Source: Candidatus Hydrogenedentota bacterium (GTDB lineage: Bacteria; Hydrogenedentota; Hydrogenedentia; Hydrogenedentales; JAJRTN01). Taken from it: 64,000 nucleotides of DNA. Position 1 is the stretch's first letter. Every line of letters begins with the position of its first letter. The notes beneath the pieces are model-generated. The model was not told the origin of the DNA, made no database searches, and saw nothing but the letters and a program-made list of their open reading frames with translations. Made by a program: the position numbers and the translations under genes. This document shows positions 51,901 to 61,803 of this stretch, in pieces. The DNA lies in contig JAJRTN010000032.1 in NCBI GenBank assembly GCA_024278275.1, forward strand, positions 31,154 to 95,153. Direction: 5' to 3'.

Positions 51901-52953
51901 ATGAAATCCAGATCCCGTGGTTTTACCCTTATCGAGCTGTTGGTGGTCATTGCCATCATCGGCATTCTGGCGGCGATCCTGCTGCCTGCGCTGGCCCGCG
52001 CGCGTGAAGCCGCCCGCCGTGCCAGTTGCGCCAATAATCTGAAGCAATGGGGCCTCATCTTCAAGATGTACAGCAATGAGAACCGGGGCGCGTTCCCGCG
52101 GAATTCCAAGGCCACTTGGGCGCTCTGGGTTAATTCCGCAGATGTCTATCCCGACTACTGGACGGACTATGCCATCGCGCTTTGCCCGTCCGACTCGGGT
52201 GCGATTGACTCGTTGGCGGCCACGCGCATGCCGTCGGGTGATCCCATGGACATTTGGGAGAAGGCCACCGCACGTGCCTCCAACCCGGGCACGCGCGAAG
52301 ACAAGGAGTGCCTGCACTATCTCGCCGCCCTTCCCCGTTCCTATGTATATCCCGCTTATGTGGCCCAGGCCTGGCTTACTTTGCAGGGCGTTGAATTCGG
52401 GATGATCTCCCACTACTTCAAACAGAACCCGGCCACCCGCGACCTGGCGCTCCCCGCCGATTCCGCGTGTGGCGCACGCACCATCCAAGTGCATGAGCCC
52501 CCAAGCGGCGATCTAATCCAGACCAACGACTGGGCTGCTTCGAGCGGTCCGATTGGCTATCCCGCCGGCGCGGCCTTCGGCAGTGACGGGGTCATGAACA
52601 CGACCATCATCCGCGTGAAGGAAGGCGTCGAGCGTTTCTTCATCACCGACATCAACAACCCGGCCGCCGGCAACATGGCACAGAGCAACATTGCCGTCAT
52701 GTGGGATTCCATCTCCGGCCAGCCCCCCGCGCCGGGTTATGCCGGCGGGCATCCCGCCCTCAAGGCCTCGGCCATGAACTTCAACCATGTGCCCGGTGGC
52801 GGCAACGTGCTCTTCATGGACGGTCATGTTGAATTCCTGAAGTACCCCGGCGTCGAGACCCCGCCCACGGACCTCTCGGCCCAAGTCGGCACGTTCCCCT
52901 ACAGCAGCGACGTGTTCGGCGTCTGGCAGGCTAATTCCCAGGGCTCCGGCTGA
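51901..52953 (+). CDS. Prepilin-like protein with H-X9-DG C-terminal domain (second copy)
   Basis: The 350-residue protein is a clear paralogue of the preceding one. The leader ([16 protein letters not shown]) and the next 40 residues are nearly identical, and the C-terminal domain keeps [19 protein letters not shown]. The middle varies most ([13 protein letters not shown] versus [13 protein letters not shown]). AGAGG precedes the ATG by about 9 bases. It has its own promoter and a strong terminator. Two adjacent copies could be alternative major subunits or ligand-specific surface proteins, with differences concentrated in the probable ligand or contact face. Confidence 0.93.
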   Translation: MKSRSRGFTLIELLVVIAIIGILAAILLPALARAREAARRASCANNLKQWGLIFKMYSNENRGAFPRNSKATWALWVNSADVYPDYWTDYAIALCPSDSGAIDSLAATRMPSGDPMDIWEKATARASNPGTREDKECLHYLAALPRSYVYPAYVAQAWLTLQGVEFGMISHYFKQNPATRDLALPADSACGARTIQVHEPPSGDLIQTNDWAASSGPIGYPAGAAFGSDGVMNTTIIRVKEGVERFFITDINNPAAGNMAQSNIAVMWDSISGQPPAPGYAGGHPALKASAMNFNHVPGGGNVLFMDGHVEFLKYPGVETPPTDLSAQVGTFPYSSDVFGVWQANSQGSG

Positions 52954-52988
52954 TCCTTCGGCCCTTCGTTAGCCACTGAGATCCATGA

Positions 52989-53025
52989 CCGCCGTCCCGC
53001 AAGTGCGCGGGACGGCGGTTTTTTT
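52989..53025 (+). terminator. Strong intrinsic terminator of the second prepilin-like gene
   Basis: A perfect 12-bp stem, CCGCCGTCCCGC (52989-53000) and GCGGGACGGCGG (53007-53018), a 6-base loop and seven Ts. Confidence 0.93.
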
Positions 53026-53405
53026 CGGACCATCCTGAGAAAACGCATGTTGTCCGGCCTGTTTCCTTCCTCTTTCACGACTGCCCGTTCACGAGGTACC
53101 CATGTCGCTTGCCCTGGGCGGCCGGGGGCCGGGACAAGGCTCCCGCCTGCCTGTCGAGCGGGCGTGTTTTCCCCCCGGGGGGAGGCGGGCGTGGGGGGGG
53201 GGGCGCGAATGTCCCGTGCAGGGCCATCGTAAACACAGTTTCCGTGTACGCTCAGCCTTAATAAGCTGTTTTATTTTGGAGCGCCCCGGAATCATAATGC
53301 AACACCCCACGTGGGGATTCTTTCGTAAGTCTTTACATATCAACACCTGAACAAATGGCATGGTATTGGCTCTTCTTTCCTTATGAATGGAAAGGAGTAT
53401 CTGCC
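53026..53405. other. clpB upstream region with G-rich tract
   Basis: The 380 bases hold the palindrome CCCCCCGGGGGG (53171-53182) and a run of 11 Gs (53193-53203), which could form a G-quadruplex. A second palindrome, CCCCACGTGGGG, lies at 53305-53316, 90 bases before clpB. I find no CIRCE or good heat-shock sigma promoter. Confidence 0.55.
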
Positions 53406-56003
53406 ATGCGATTTGATAAACTTACGATCAAAACCCGGGAAGCCCTGTCGGAGGCGGTTGAACAAGCGACCCAGGCCGGGCACCCGGAAGTGACACCGCT
53501 CCACCTCCTGGCCGCGTTGGTTGAACAGGACCAGGGGGTTGTCGCCACGATTCTCAAACGTTTGGGTGTGTCCGCGGATCAGGTTCAAGGGCCGTTGTTG
53601 GAAGCGCTTGACCGGGCGCCGCGTATTTCAGGGGGCACGCAGGAGCCCGGCCTTGGCCCGGAGGCCCAGCGGGTTCTCAATGCCGCCTGGAAAGCGGCCC
53701 ACCGTTTGCAGGACGAGTACCTGAGCACGGAGCATATCCTGCTGGGCATCCTCGAAGAGGGCCGGGGCGAAGCCGCGCGCTTGTTGAAGGACCTGGGCGT
53801 AACCAGGGACGACGTGCTCACCGCGTTGCGCGAAGTGCGGGGCTCCCAGCGGGTCACCGATCCCAACGCGGAGACCACCTACGACGCGCTGAACAAGTAC
53901 AGCCGCGACCTGACCCAACTCGCGCGGGCGGGCAAACTGGATCCCGTCATCGGCCGCGACGAAGAGGTGCGGCGGGTGATCCAGGTGCTTTCGCGGCGCA
54001 CGAAAAACAACCCCGTGCTCATCGGTGAACCGGGCGTGGGCAAGACCGCCATCGTGGAGGGCCTGGCCCAGCGGATCGTCGCGGGCGACGTGCCGGAAGG
54101 TTTGAAGGACAAGCGTGTCGCCACCCTGGACCTGGCCGCGCTGGTGGCCGGGGCGAAGTTTCGCGGTGAGTTCGAGGAGCGCCTGAAAGCCGTGTTGGCG
54201 GCGGTGGAGGAATCGGACGGGGAGGTGCTGCTCTTCATCGACGAGATGCACACCATCGTGGGCGCGGGCGCGGCCGAGGGGTCCATGGACGCCTCGAACA
54301 TGTTGAAGCCGGCCCTGGCGCGGGGTGAGTTGCATTGCATCGGCGCCACCACCCTGAACGAGTACCGCAAGTACATCGAGAAAGATGCGGCCCTGGAGCG
54401 GCGCTTCCAGCCCGTTTACGTGGGCGAGCCCGATTTGGAGAGCACCATTGCCATCCTCCGGGGACTCAAGGAACGTTACGAGGTACACCACGGGGTCCGG
54501 ATTCAGGATGAAGCGTTGGTGGCCGCGGCGGCCCTGAGCCATCGCTATATCGCCGACCGCTTTCTCCCGGACAAGGCCATCGACCTGGTGGACGAGGCGG
54601 CCTCGCGACTGCGCATCGAGATCGACAGCATGCCCTACGAAATCGACGTGATGGATCGCCACATTCGTCAACTTGAGGTGGAGCACCTTGCGTTGAAGAA
54701 AGAGAAGACCGCCCTGGGCAAGGAACGGCGCAGGGCCATCGAAGAGGAGATGGCGAACCTTCGGGAAGCACTGGCCGCCAAGAAGGCCCAGTGGCAGGCG
54801 GAGAAAGAGGTGATAGACGCCCTTCGCGCCACGAACGAGGCCATTGAAGAGGCCCGGCGCGAGGCGGAAATCGCCGAACGCGCGGGCGATCTGGCCAAGG
54901 TGGCCGAGATCCGCTATGGAACCCTGCACGAGTTGAATACACAATTGGAGCAACAGAATAAACAGCTCGCCGAAGTCCAGCGCGAAGGCGCTTTCCTCAG
55001 TGAGGACGTGACCGAACAGCATGTGTCCGCCATCATTTCGAGTTGGACGGGCATCCCCATGGAAAAACTGCTCGAAGGCGAAACGGAACGGTTGACCAGG
55101 ATGGAAGAACGTCTCGGAAAACGGGTGATCGGCCAGGCGGAAGGCATTCGCGCCGTCTCGGACGCCGTGCGCCGCGCACGGGCGGGTCTCAAGGAGCCCA
55201 ATCGCCCCATCGGGTCCTTTATCTTCATGGGGCCCACGGGCGTGGGCAAGACCGAGCTGGCACGGGCCCTGGCCGAATTCCTTTTCGACGACGAGCAGGC
55301 CATGGTGCGCATCGACATGTCGGAGTACATGGAGAAGCACGCGGTCTCGCGGCTTATCGGCGCGCCCCCGGGCTACGTGGGCCACGAAGAAGGCGGTCAG
55401 CTCACCGAGGCGGTTCGCCGGCGGCCTTACAGCGTGATTCTTTTCGACGAGATCGAGAAAGCCCACCCCGAGGTGTTCAACGTCCTTTTGCAGTTGCTGG
55501 ACGACGGACGCCTCACGGACAGCCAGGGACGGACGGTGGACTTCCGGAACACGGTGGTCATCATGACCTCCAACATCGGCAGCGAGGTCTTCGGACACGA
55601 AGGTTCCAGCAGCGAGGAAAAGGAAAGCGCCCTCATGGCGGCCCTCAACGCCCACTTCCGGCCCGAGTTCCTGAACCGTATCGACGACGTGGTCATGTTC
55701 CACCCGTTGACGCGGGAGGACATTCGCCGCATCGTGGACGTTCAGATCGGCATGCTCTCGAAGCGGCTGAAGGACAAGCGGCTGCGGCTGGAGCTGACCG
55801 ATGCCGCGAAAGACCTGCTGGCTGAACACGGCTTCGACCCGGTCTACGGTGCGCGGCCCCTCAAGCGGGCCATCCAGCGCATGGTGCTGGACCCGTTGGC
55901 CATGGAGATCATCTCCGGCCGTGTCGCCGAGGATGCTCATGTAAAGATAGATAAGAAAGATGACGGGCTTTCATTCCAACCTGTCATGTCCCAAGCGGCC
56001 TAA
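53406..56003 (+). CDS. clpB: ATP-dependent disaggregase ClpB
   Basis: The 865-residue Hsp100 protein has an N-terminal Clp_N repeat domain, NBD1 with Walker [10 protein letters not shown] (about 205), the coiled-coil middle domain (about 415-530, [18 protein letters not shown]), NBD2 with Walker [10 protein letters not shown] (about 610) and the C-terminal ClpB domain. The middle-domain length marks ClpB rather than ClpA or ClpC. I use the ATG at 53406, preceded by AAGGAG at -9. It disaggregates proteins with DnaK, which is not in this window. A terminator follows at 56053. Confidence 0.97.
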   Translation: MRFDKLTIKTREALSEAVEQATQAGHPEVTPLHLLAALVEQDQGVVATILKRLGVSADQVQGPLLEALDRAPRISGGTQEPGLGPEAQRVLNAAWKAAHRLQDEYLSTEHILLGILEEGRGEAARLLKDLGVTRDDVLTALREVRGSQRVTDPNAETTYDALNKYSRDLTQLARAGKLDPVIGRDEEVRRVIQVLSRRTKNNPVLIGEPGVGKTAIVEGLAQRIVAGDVPEGLKDKRVATLDLAALVAGAKFRGEFEERLKAVLAAVEESDGEVLLFIDEMHTIVGAGAAEGSMDASNMLKPALARGELHCIGATTLNEYRKYIEKDAALERRFQPVYVGEPDLESTIAILRGLKERYEVHHGVRIQDEALVAAAALSHRYIADRFLPDKAIDLVDEAASRLRIEIDSMPYEIDVMDRHIRQLEVEHLALKKEKTALGKERRRAIEEEMANLREALAAKKAQWQAEKEVIDALRATNEAIEEARREAEIAERAGDLAKVAEIRYGTLHELNTQLEQQNKQLAEVQREGAFLSEDVTEQHVSAIISSWTGIPMEKLLEGETERLTRMEERLGKRVIGQAEGIRAVSDAVRRARAGLKEPNRPIGSFIFMGPTGVGKTELARALAEFLFDDEQAMVRIDMSEYMEKHAVSRLIGAPPGYVGHEEGGQLTEAVRRRPYSVILFDEIEKAHPEVFNVLLQLLDDGRLTDSQGRTVDFRNTVVIMTSNIGSEVFGHEGSSSEEKESALMAALNAHFRPEFLNRIDDVVMFHPLTREDIRRIVDVQIGMLSKRLKDKRLRLELTDAAKDLLAEHGFDPVYGARPLKRAIQRMVLDPLAMEIISGRVAEDAHVKIDKKDDGLSFQPVMSQAA

Positions 56004-56052
56004 TGTGGCGCTGAGCCACCGGCCGGGTGCAACGCCCGGCCTATCCCCTCCA

Positions 56053-56092
56053 GAGGCCGGGCGTCTCCCCAGCGCCCGGCCTCGTCCTTTTA
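56053..56092 (+). terminator. Probable terminator after clpB
   Basis: GAGGCCGGGCG (56053-56063) and CGCCCGGCCTC (56073-56083) form a perfect 11-bp stem with a 9-base loop, followed by GTCCTTTTAATT. A second GGCCGGG/CCCGGCC hairpin lies just upstream (near 56022-56042). Confidence 0.7.
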
Positions 56093-56209
56093 ATTCCGGA
56101 ATTCGCCTTGCATCTTCCTCAGATGCCCGTCACAATGGCCTCTGTTTGATCCTTGTTGTTTCAGAACCTATCCCATGCGCCCAATAGTACCGCATGAAAG
56201 GAGAACGCC

Positions 56210-57028
56210 ATGCCGGGAACGATTCTCTTTGGCATTGATGTCGAGTCACCCGATGAAAACGCGGCGGGGTTCATCCGTCATGGCGTTCCCCTGTTCGAAG
56301 ACCTGGGCGTTCCGGTTACGTGGTACGTCACCGGCGCCACCCTGGCGGCGCACCCCGACGCCTTCCGCGAAGTCGAGGCGCACCCCCTCATCGACCTCCA
56401 GGCCCACACCTATGACCACGTCATCATGAAAGCCATCTGGATGAAGATCCCCGAGGGCAAGACCATCCACGGGGCCACGGACTACTTCTTCCAGGATTGC
56501 GTCACCCCCGCCGAGTTGGATGCCGACCTGGAACGCTGTCAGCGGACCTTTCAGGATATCCTCGGCCGCCCGGCCCGGGGTCTCACCGGCCCTTGGGGCT
56601 ACTACCGGGGCCTGGGCGACCGGCCCGATCTTCTCGACCTGGTGTACCGCCATGGCTTCCGTTTTCTGCGAACCTTCGCGCGCAATGAAACCGACGGCCA
56701 GCCGGTTCCCCTCGAATGGCAACCCTTCACCTACGCCGCGCAGGGCAAGCCCGACGTGACCGAACTCATGGTCCATGACTACCAGGATGATTTCTACTGG
56801 GAAGCCTTCAATGACCCTGTTCCGGGCGTTACCTATGCCGATCACATGATGCGCATGGTTGACCGCGTGGCCGCCGAAGATTTGGTCTGGAGCACCTGCT
56901 CTCACGATCATGGCGCGGCCACGAAAGAGGGCTTCGACCGCAAGGGCACGTGGTACCGTGCCTTCATTGAGTACGCCCGTGAACAGGGGGTGCGCTTCCT
57001 GACAGGAAGCGCCTTCCACCGGGGATAG
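56210..57028 (+). CDS. Polysaccharide deacetylase family protein
   Basis: This 272-residue protein has the NodB/CE4 fold. The metal-binding motifs are the early acidic pair (FGIDVESP) and LQAHTYDH, with two His. The RxxxP-type region reads GLTGPWGYYRG. The later HDYQDDF is also conserved. Most family members remove acetyl groups from glucosamine or related sugars with zinc or cobalt. There is no signal peptide, so it may act in the cytoplasm. AAAGGAG lies before the ATG. It stands on the opposite strand to the sugar-transport operon and ends in TAG. Confidence 0.88.
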   Translation: MPGTILFGIDVESPDENAAGFIRHGVPLFEDLGVPVTWYVTGATLAAHPDAFREVEAHPLIDLQAHTYDHVIMKAIWMKIPEGKTIHGATDYFFQDCVTPAELDADLERCQRTFQDILGRPARGLTGPWGYYRGLGDRPDLLDLVYRHGFRFLRTFARNETDGQPVPLEWQPFTYAAQGKPDVTELMVHDYQDDFYWEAFNDPVPGVTYADHMMRMVDRVAAEDLVWSTCSHDHGAATKEGFDRKGTWYRAFIEYAREQGVRFLTGSAFHRG

Positions 57029-57051
57029 CCGCTTACGCCAACGGTGGTCGG

Positions 57052-58167
57052 CTATGTTCTTTCCTCAAGTCGTGCGTTGTACATGTCGACCATGTCGCCT
57101 ACGACACGCACCCGCTCGATGTCGCCCGTGGACGACAACTCATCGGAAATGCCCAGCACCAGCTTCGGCGCGAAGAGCGCCAGCAGCCGCTCCACGCATG
57201 CCTCCAGTACGGACACCGGGTAGGTCGCGTCGAAATAAACCGCGGGCAGGCCGTCGATCAGGAACATATCATCGCCCAGCCCTTCTTTCACCTGTTCCAG
57301 GGTGACATCGCCCTGCGGCCGCGGCGTGATCGCTTCAATGCCGTCGAGTCCGGTTTCCCTGGCATAAGGCAGCAGCGGCCCGCAATCGCCATCCCAGTGA
57401 GCGTATACGAACTTGCCCGCCTGGTGTAGTTTTTCGCAGCGCCGCTGACAGGCGGGCAGATGGTAGCGCAGGAAAAGGTCGGGCGGAAGGGTGCCCGAAT
57501 GAACGTTTTCGCCGAAATTGATGATGCGGATGGGGCTGGTGTTAATGACCTCCACCAGGCGGTCGTGACATGCCTCGACGGCCCGGAAGTAGGCTTCCAC
57601 GGCATCGAGCCATTCGTAAATGGCGTAGATGCCCGCCTCGGTGCCCATTTTTTCCAGGTAGAGGCTTTGGACGTTCATGCGCGGCATGAACATGGTGGGC
57701 GCGCCCAGGTCGCCCGTGTCGGCCTGCAGTTGGTCGAAGGCGCCTTGGTCCCAGGCCCAATCCGTGTGTTCCTCCCGCCAGGTGGCCACGCGCAGTTCTT
57801 CTTCGCTGGCGACCTCCCACTTGATACGCCGGGGAAAAGGGCTGCTTTCGGTGGCCTGCGTGCGGGCGGTCTGGCGTCCCACAGGGGTTTCGATAAGCTG
57901 CTCGACCAGCCCGTCCCCCAGGTCACGCTCTGTCCAGGTGACGCGGGGGTCCTCGATGCGGCGGTAACAGGCGTTGTACTCGTAGAGCCGAGCCGAGCAG
58001 TTGAGGGCGCGGTAGATGTCGAAAAGGGCCATGCCTTCGTAGGGCGCCGGCAGTGCCTCGCCCGCGAAACGCTTGTCCGTGTACCAGCAGCCGATACGCG
58101 GTTGCCAGATCACCTTTCCGCCAGCCTTCCCGAAGATCACCGCTTCGTGCAGCTTTGCCCAACCCAT
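57052..58167 (-). CDS. Uroporphyrinogen-decarboxylase-like protein
   Basis: This 371-residue protein resembles the UroD/MtaA superfamily used as cobalamin-dependent methyltransferases in anaerobes and in many Lentisphaerae and Hydrogenedentota. The helical-barrel core has NFGENVHSGTLPPDLFLRYHLP and KFVYAHWDGDCGPLLP, where the family's zinc or substrate residues lie (His and Cys). Canonical UroD arginines for porphyrin binding are not obvious, so heme synthesis is unlikely. The start TAATG overlaps the upstream stop. It is the last gene of the sugar-transport operon. Substrate unknown. Confidence 0.8.
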   Translation of the reverse strand: MGWAKLHEAVIFGKAGGKVIWQPRIGCWYTDKRFAGEALPAPYEGMALFDIYRALNCSARLYEYNACYRRIEDPRVTWTERDLGDGLVEQLIETPVGRQTARTQATESSPFPRRIKWEVASEEELRVATWREEHTDWAWDQGAFDQLQADTGDLGAPTMFMPRMNVQSLYLEKMGTEAGIYAIYEWLDAVEAYFRAVEACHDRLVEVINTSPIRIINFGENVHSGTLPPDLFLRYHLPACQRRCEKLHQAGKFVYAHWDGDCGPLLPYARETGLDGIEAITPRPQGDVTLEQVKEGLGDDMFLIDGLPAVYFDATYPVSVLEACVERLLALFAPKLVLGISDELSSTGDIERVRVVGDMVDMYNARLEERT

Positions 58168-59966
58168 TATCGCCGTGCCTCCAGAATGCTCCGGGTTTGT
58201 TTCGGACGGTCACGCAAACGGATCCGCCAAAGCAGTTCTTCCGGTGTCACGACACGAATGGCGGGCTTCAGGCGATCCACGCACCAGCGCGTGGGGGTGA
58301 CGGCGGCCGGGTCCTGGCCGAAGCGGCCGTTTTCCGCCTCTTCGTCGTCATTGTCGGTTTTCTTGAAGCCCGACCAGGTATGCACGGTGGTCCACGCCAG
58401 GAGCGTTTCCTCGCGGGCGGCATCCTCGTTGATGAGGCGGGCGATCTTCGCGGGCGTGCCCGCCCGTTCATGTTTCAGGTTCGCCCAGATGGCATACTTG
58501 GCCGTCACCACGGGGATATCCGTTCCCGCCGCATTTTTCACCCAGTAAACCTTCCCGTTCCCGCCCTCGTAGGGGTAGTACTGGATGGCGAAAATGCCGG
58601 TGAGGTGGTCGATCTCCCGGGCGAAGATGGCGTAGGCGGTCCGCGCCCACTTGCTGTCCAGGTCCATGCAGAGGAACATGAGGGTCGTGCCGCCGGCGCG
58701 TTTCATAAAGTAGTTCAACCGTTTTGCGTGGGTGGTCAAGACCTTGCGCCGCACCTCGGGGTCCAGCCGTTTCCCCAGGAGGTCCGGGTAGTAATACCCG
58801 CCCGCGTGGAGGTTGAGGGTCGTGGTCTCGGGCTGGGTTTCCACCAGGTAGGCGTTAGCATCGGGACAGGCCTGGTCAAGGTCCGCGTAAGGGGCGCCCC
58901 ACCCGACAGGGAAGGCCCCGTGGTCCGGGCTGGCCCAGTAGTTCTTGTCCATGCAGAAACTCCCCATGAACCACTGCACGTTGTCGCCGTCGGTCATGAT
59001 AAAGGAGACGGCATCGCCCTTGTCGTCCAGGTCTATTTGCCGGGTGTCGAAGGTCCTGATGGGCCTGGCCCAATCCATTTCGTCCGCGCCCGCCGAGGTG
59101 ACCGTCACATTGAGGGACCAGTTGCTGGGCAGGAGAATATGACCGTATTCGGAGAGTTGCGCCACAAAGCCGCCCTCGTCGGACCCGTTCCAGCCGAGAA
59201 TCGAGCCCGGCTTGTCCAGCCGGGCGTAGGCCTTCGGCACGGGACTGTCCAGCCCGTGGGCCGTGAATATGCGGTGGGCGATGGCGAGGGCGCGAAGGTT
59301 GGGCATCTTCGCCGGCTGGGTAAGCATGAAGCGCCGGCTGAAGCGATCCCGGAAGGTTTCAAAACACCAGGTCTCGCTCTTCCCGCGCACATCGGCCAGG
59401 CATTGCAGACCGAGTGCCTTGGCCCGCTCCTCCTGTTCTTCAGAGATGAGCAGCCCCTTGAGGAGGCCCGCCATGGAGGTGGCCACGTTCACCGACTCGT
59501 CGGCGTCCTTGCCCGGCGCGGTGGGGTTGTCGCCCGGGGAGGTGTCGTAGGCGTAGAGGATGTAGCCCCTGAAAATGCCCTTGCTGCGATAACGCTCCAC
59601 CAGTTCCCAGGGCGTGAAACGCCCGCGATCCTCGAAACCCGTGCGGCGCCGGGTGTCGGCGTACCACCGCTCGTAGCTGCTGCTGTTGATGCCGATCCAG
59701 ACCAGTTCGTCGAACCGCTCCTCATTGACCGCCAGGGCCGCCAGCCCCGCCAGGGACTGGGCCAGCATGTGGTCGGGCCCCAGGGTACCCGGAATGGTCT
59801 TGCCCTCCGCCGTGACCGTGTTTTCGAAAAGGTCGAAGTGGGTTCGTGCGACACCGGCCGGGATTTTCTGCACGGGCCACCAGCGATAGTCCGGCGTTTC
59901 CTCCCCGAAAGCGGGCAGCGAGATGGCCAGGCAGCCCAGGCATAGGGTTGAGAATAGGATGTACAT
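58167..59966 (-). CDS. GxGYxYxP-family secreted protein (copy 2)
   Basis: The protein is 599 residues from the ATG at 59966, which follows AAGGA at -6. It starts with a signal peptide (MYILFSTLCLGCLAISLPAFG). It contains LHAGGYYYP, a variant of the GxGYxYxP motif for which the family is named, and a Cys-rich SFCMDKNYW region. Members occur in carbohydrate-utilisation loci of Bacteroidetes, Lentisphaerae and Hydrogenedentota and are proposed glycoside hydrolases, but their activity is not firmly established. The neighbouring copy 1 keeps a different variant of the motif. Confidence 0.83.
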   Translation of the reverse strand: MYILFSTLCLGCLAISLPAFGEETPDYRWWPVQKIPAGVARTHFDLFENTVTAEGKTIPGTLGPDHMLAQSLAGLAALAVNEERFDELVWIGINSSSYERWYADTRRRTGFEDRGRFTPWELVERYRSKGIFRGYILYAYDTSPGDNPTAPGKDADESVNVATSMAGLLKGLLISEEQEERAKALGLQCLADVRGKSETWCFETFRDRFSRRFMLTQPAKMPNLRALAIAHRIFTAHGLDSPVPKAYARLDKPGSILGWNGSDEGGFVAQLSEYGHILLPSNWSLNVTVTSAGADEMDWARPIRTFDTRQIDLDDKGDAVSFIMTDGDNVQWFMGSFCMDKNYWASPDHGAFPVGWGAPYADLDQACPDANAYLVETQPETTTLNLHAGGYYYPDLLGKRLDPEVRRKVLTTHAKRLNYFMKRAGGTTLMFLCMDLDSKWARTAYAIFAREIDHLTGIFAIQYYPYEGGNGKVYWVKNAAGTDIPVVTAKYAIWANLKHERAGTPAKIARLINEDAAREETLLAWTTVHTWSGFKKTDNDDEEAENGRFGQDPAAVTPTRWCVDRLKPAIRVVTPEELLWRIRLRDRPKQTRSILEARR

Positions 59967-60053
59967 GATTTCCTTCTCCCATGCCGCGTTTTCACCCGGC
60001 ATTTGTCTTGGCGTGTGTGGGGGCGCCGCTTTCATTACCGGCGGCTTGTTGCC

Positions 60054-61790
60054 TTATCTCAAGGAGTTTGCAATGAACGTTGTCAACGTGCCCGGCGGTA
60101 CCGCCACGTATTCCTCGCCAAGCTGTTCCGTCACCGCCACCAGGTCCGAGGGATAATAAGACCAGCTCAGCGGATGGATGAACATGAAGGCGGGCCGGGT
60201 CTTGGGCGTTTGGGTCCGGATTTCTTTCGCCAGCCAGGCGTTGTTCTCCGCGTTTCGCCCGATGTTCTTGGTATCCCAGCGCGTGAAGACGTGGGAGACC
60301 ACCGTGTCGCCCAGGCGGTAATGGGGTGATACCGTGGTGATCTCCTGGTCGCGGCCCATGCCGAGGATGAGCGACCGAAGCCCGGGGACGGCCTCGACGA
60401 ATCGCCGGGAGGTCGCGTCCTGCGCGTTCCGCCGGAAGGGACGCCAGGCATCGGTATACAGCGCGAGATCGACCATGTCCATGAATTGCATCCAGGCGCT
60501 GGTGGAGGCCAGGTAGGCCTTCCACCCGGCCTCGGGCTCGGGCGTTTTCCCCATGAAATCGCGGTAGGGATGGCAATAGCCCCAGCCCGACAGGGCCATG
60601 ACGAAATGGTCATCCGCCGTGGCGTGGTCCAGGAACCATTCCCCTACCGTCGGCGTCAATTCAAAGAGGGTGGGCGTGATGGTCCAGCCGATGGGCAGGG
60701 TTCCCCGCCCGGCATCGTCCCACACCCGCTTTTGAACATGCTGCCAGTAGGCCGGGGAATCGCCCGACTCCATGAAGACATAGCTGATGTAGACCTTTTC
60801 CGGTTCCGCCGTGGCCGGGCCGGTGTTTTCCTTTCGCGCGCGAAAGCGCGTCATCAGGCGGTCCACGTCAACGGGCACCCCCGCGTAAAGGGAAAGATTG
60901 CTCTGCCAATTGTTCCCCACCGTGATTTTGCCGTATTCACCGGCCAGCCCCACCCCGCCGTACTCGGTCATGCCTGTGTCCAGGGAACCGCCGTCCCACC
61001 AGCCGATGATGGGGATGTTGGGCGGCGTGGCCGCCAGAACCCGCTCCGCGAATTGTCTTTCGGCCCCATGGTCGGCGCGGGCCTCCCGGTCATGGCCCTT
61101 GCCGGTCACCCAGAGGGTGAAGATACGGTTGCGCACCAGGTAATCCCGCAGGTGGTGCCTGGCATGGGTCGGGTGGTAGACGGCGAGGATGTCGTGCCGG
61201 AGTTTCGGCCAGAGCGTGTTGAAGGCCCATTCGTAGGCCTCCAGGTTCGTATCCCACCGGCCCCGCAGATCCTTTACGTCGGGCAGGCGCTTTCCGAAGC
61301 GCTCCACTTCCCCCGGCCCCACCACCATGCGCGATTCCACGGCGGCGATCATGGTGGCGATGTTCAGGGTTACGGGAAGGTCCGGGTCGTACACCACCAA
61401 CCCCTTTGCCTGACCGAGATACTTGTCGAAGTATTCCGCCAGGGAGAGCCGCCGCGTGTCCCGGGTATATCCCCGCCGCCGCAGGAGGTCGAGCCAGAAA
61501 GGGGACGTGGAACCCTGGGGATCGAAGAGAAACAGGAAGACCGTGGTCTCGTCACCCCGGTTCACCAGGCCCTGAAGGGTGGTGGCGGCAAGCTTGAGGT
61601 CATCCTTTTCCCCGTGTACATCCACCACGTCCAGGACGGCCGCGGGCGGGGAAGCCGGCGGGAAGAGGCGGGGCATGGGGGCTGCCGGGACGCCGGCCGG
61701 CATGGTGGACAAGAGGAACACCAGGCAAGCGGGAACAACCGCGGGGCACGCCCCAGGCCGTTTTCGTCGTGGTTCAGGGTGTTGGTGCAT
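60054..61790 (-). CDS. GxGYxYxP-family secreted protein (copy 1)
   Basis: The 578-residue protein has an N-terminal signal or anchor (PAVVPACLVFLLSTMPAGVPAA). Its family motif reads LSGWGYCHP. The central region with IGWWDGGSLDTGMTEYGGVGLAG and the C-terminal FIHPLSWSYYPS are conserved in this family. It directly follows the second permease gene with a 13-base gap and AAGGGA upstream. The two copies share overall layout but little direct identity by eye, so they are old duplicates. A role in processing the imported sugar polymer is inferred. Confidence 0.83.
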   Translation of the reverse strand: MHQHPEPRRKRPGACPAVVPACLVFLLSTMPAGVPAAPMPRLFPPASPPAAVLDVVDVHGEKDDLKLAATTLQGLVNRGDETTVFLFLFDPQGSTSPFWLDLLRRRGYTRDTRRLSLAEYFDKYLGQAKGLVVYDPDLPVTLNIATMIAAVESRMVVGPGEVERFGKRLPDVKDLRGRWDTNLEAYEWAFNTLWPKLRHDILAVYHPTHARHHLRDYLVRNRIFTLWVTGKGHDREARADHGAERQFAERVLAATPPNIPIIGWWDGGSLDTGMTEYGGVGLAGEYGKITVGNNWQSNLSLYAGVPVDVDRLMTRFRARKENTGPATAEPEKVYISYVFMESGDSPAYWQHVQKRVWDDAGRGTLPIGWTITPTLFELTPTVGEWFLDHATADDHFVMALSGWGYCHPYRDFMGKTPEPEAGWKAYLASTSAWMQFMDMVDLALYTDAWRPFRRNAQDATSRRFVEAVPGLRSLILGMGRDQEITTVSPHYRLGDTVVSHVFTRWDTKNIGRNAENNAWLAKEIRTQTPKTRPAFMFIHPLSWSYYPSDLVAVTEQLGEEYVAVPPGTLTTFIANSLR

Positions 61791-61803
61791 GATGGATTAT
61801 CCC

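Noticed and set aside
53026..53405. CIRCE element or sigma-32 promoter for clpB
   Set aside because: No TTAGCACTC/GAGTGCTAA pair and no CTTGAA/CCCCAT combination with correct spacing.
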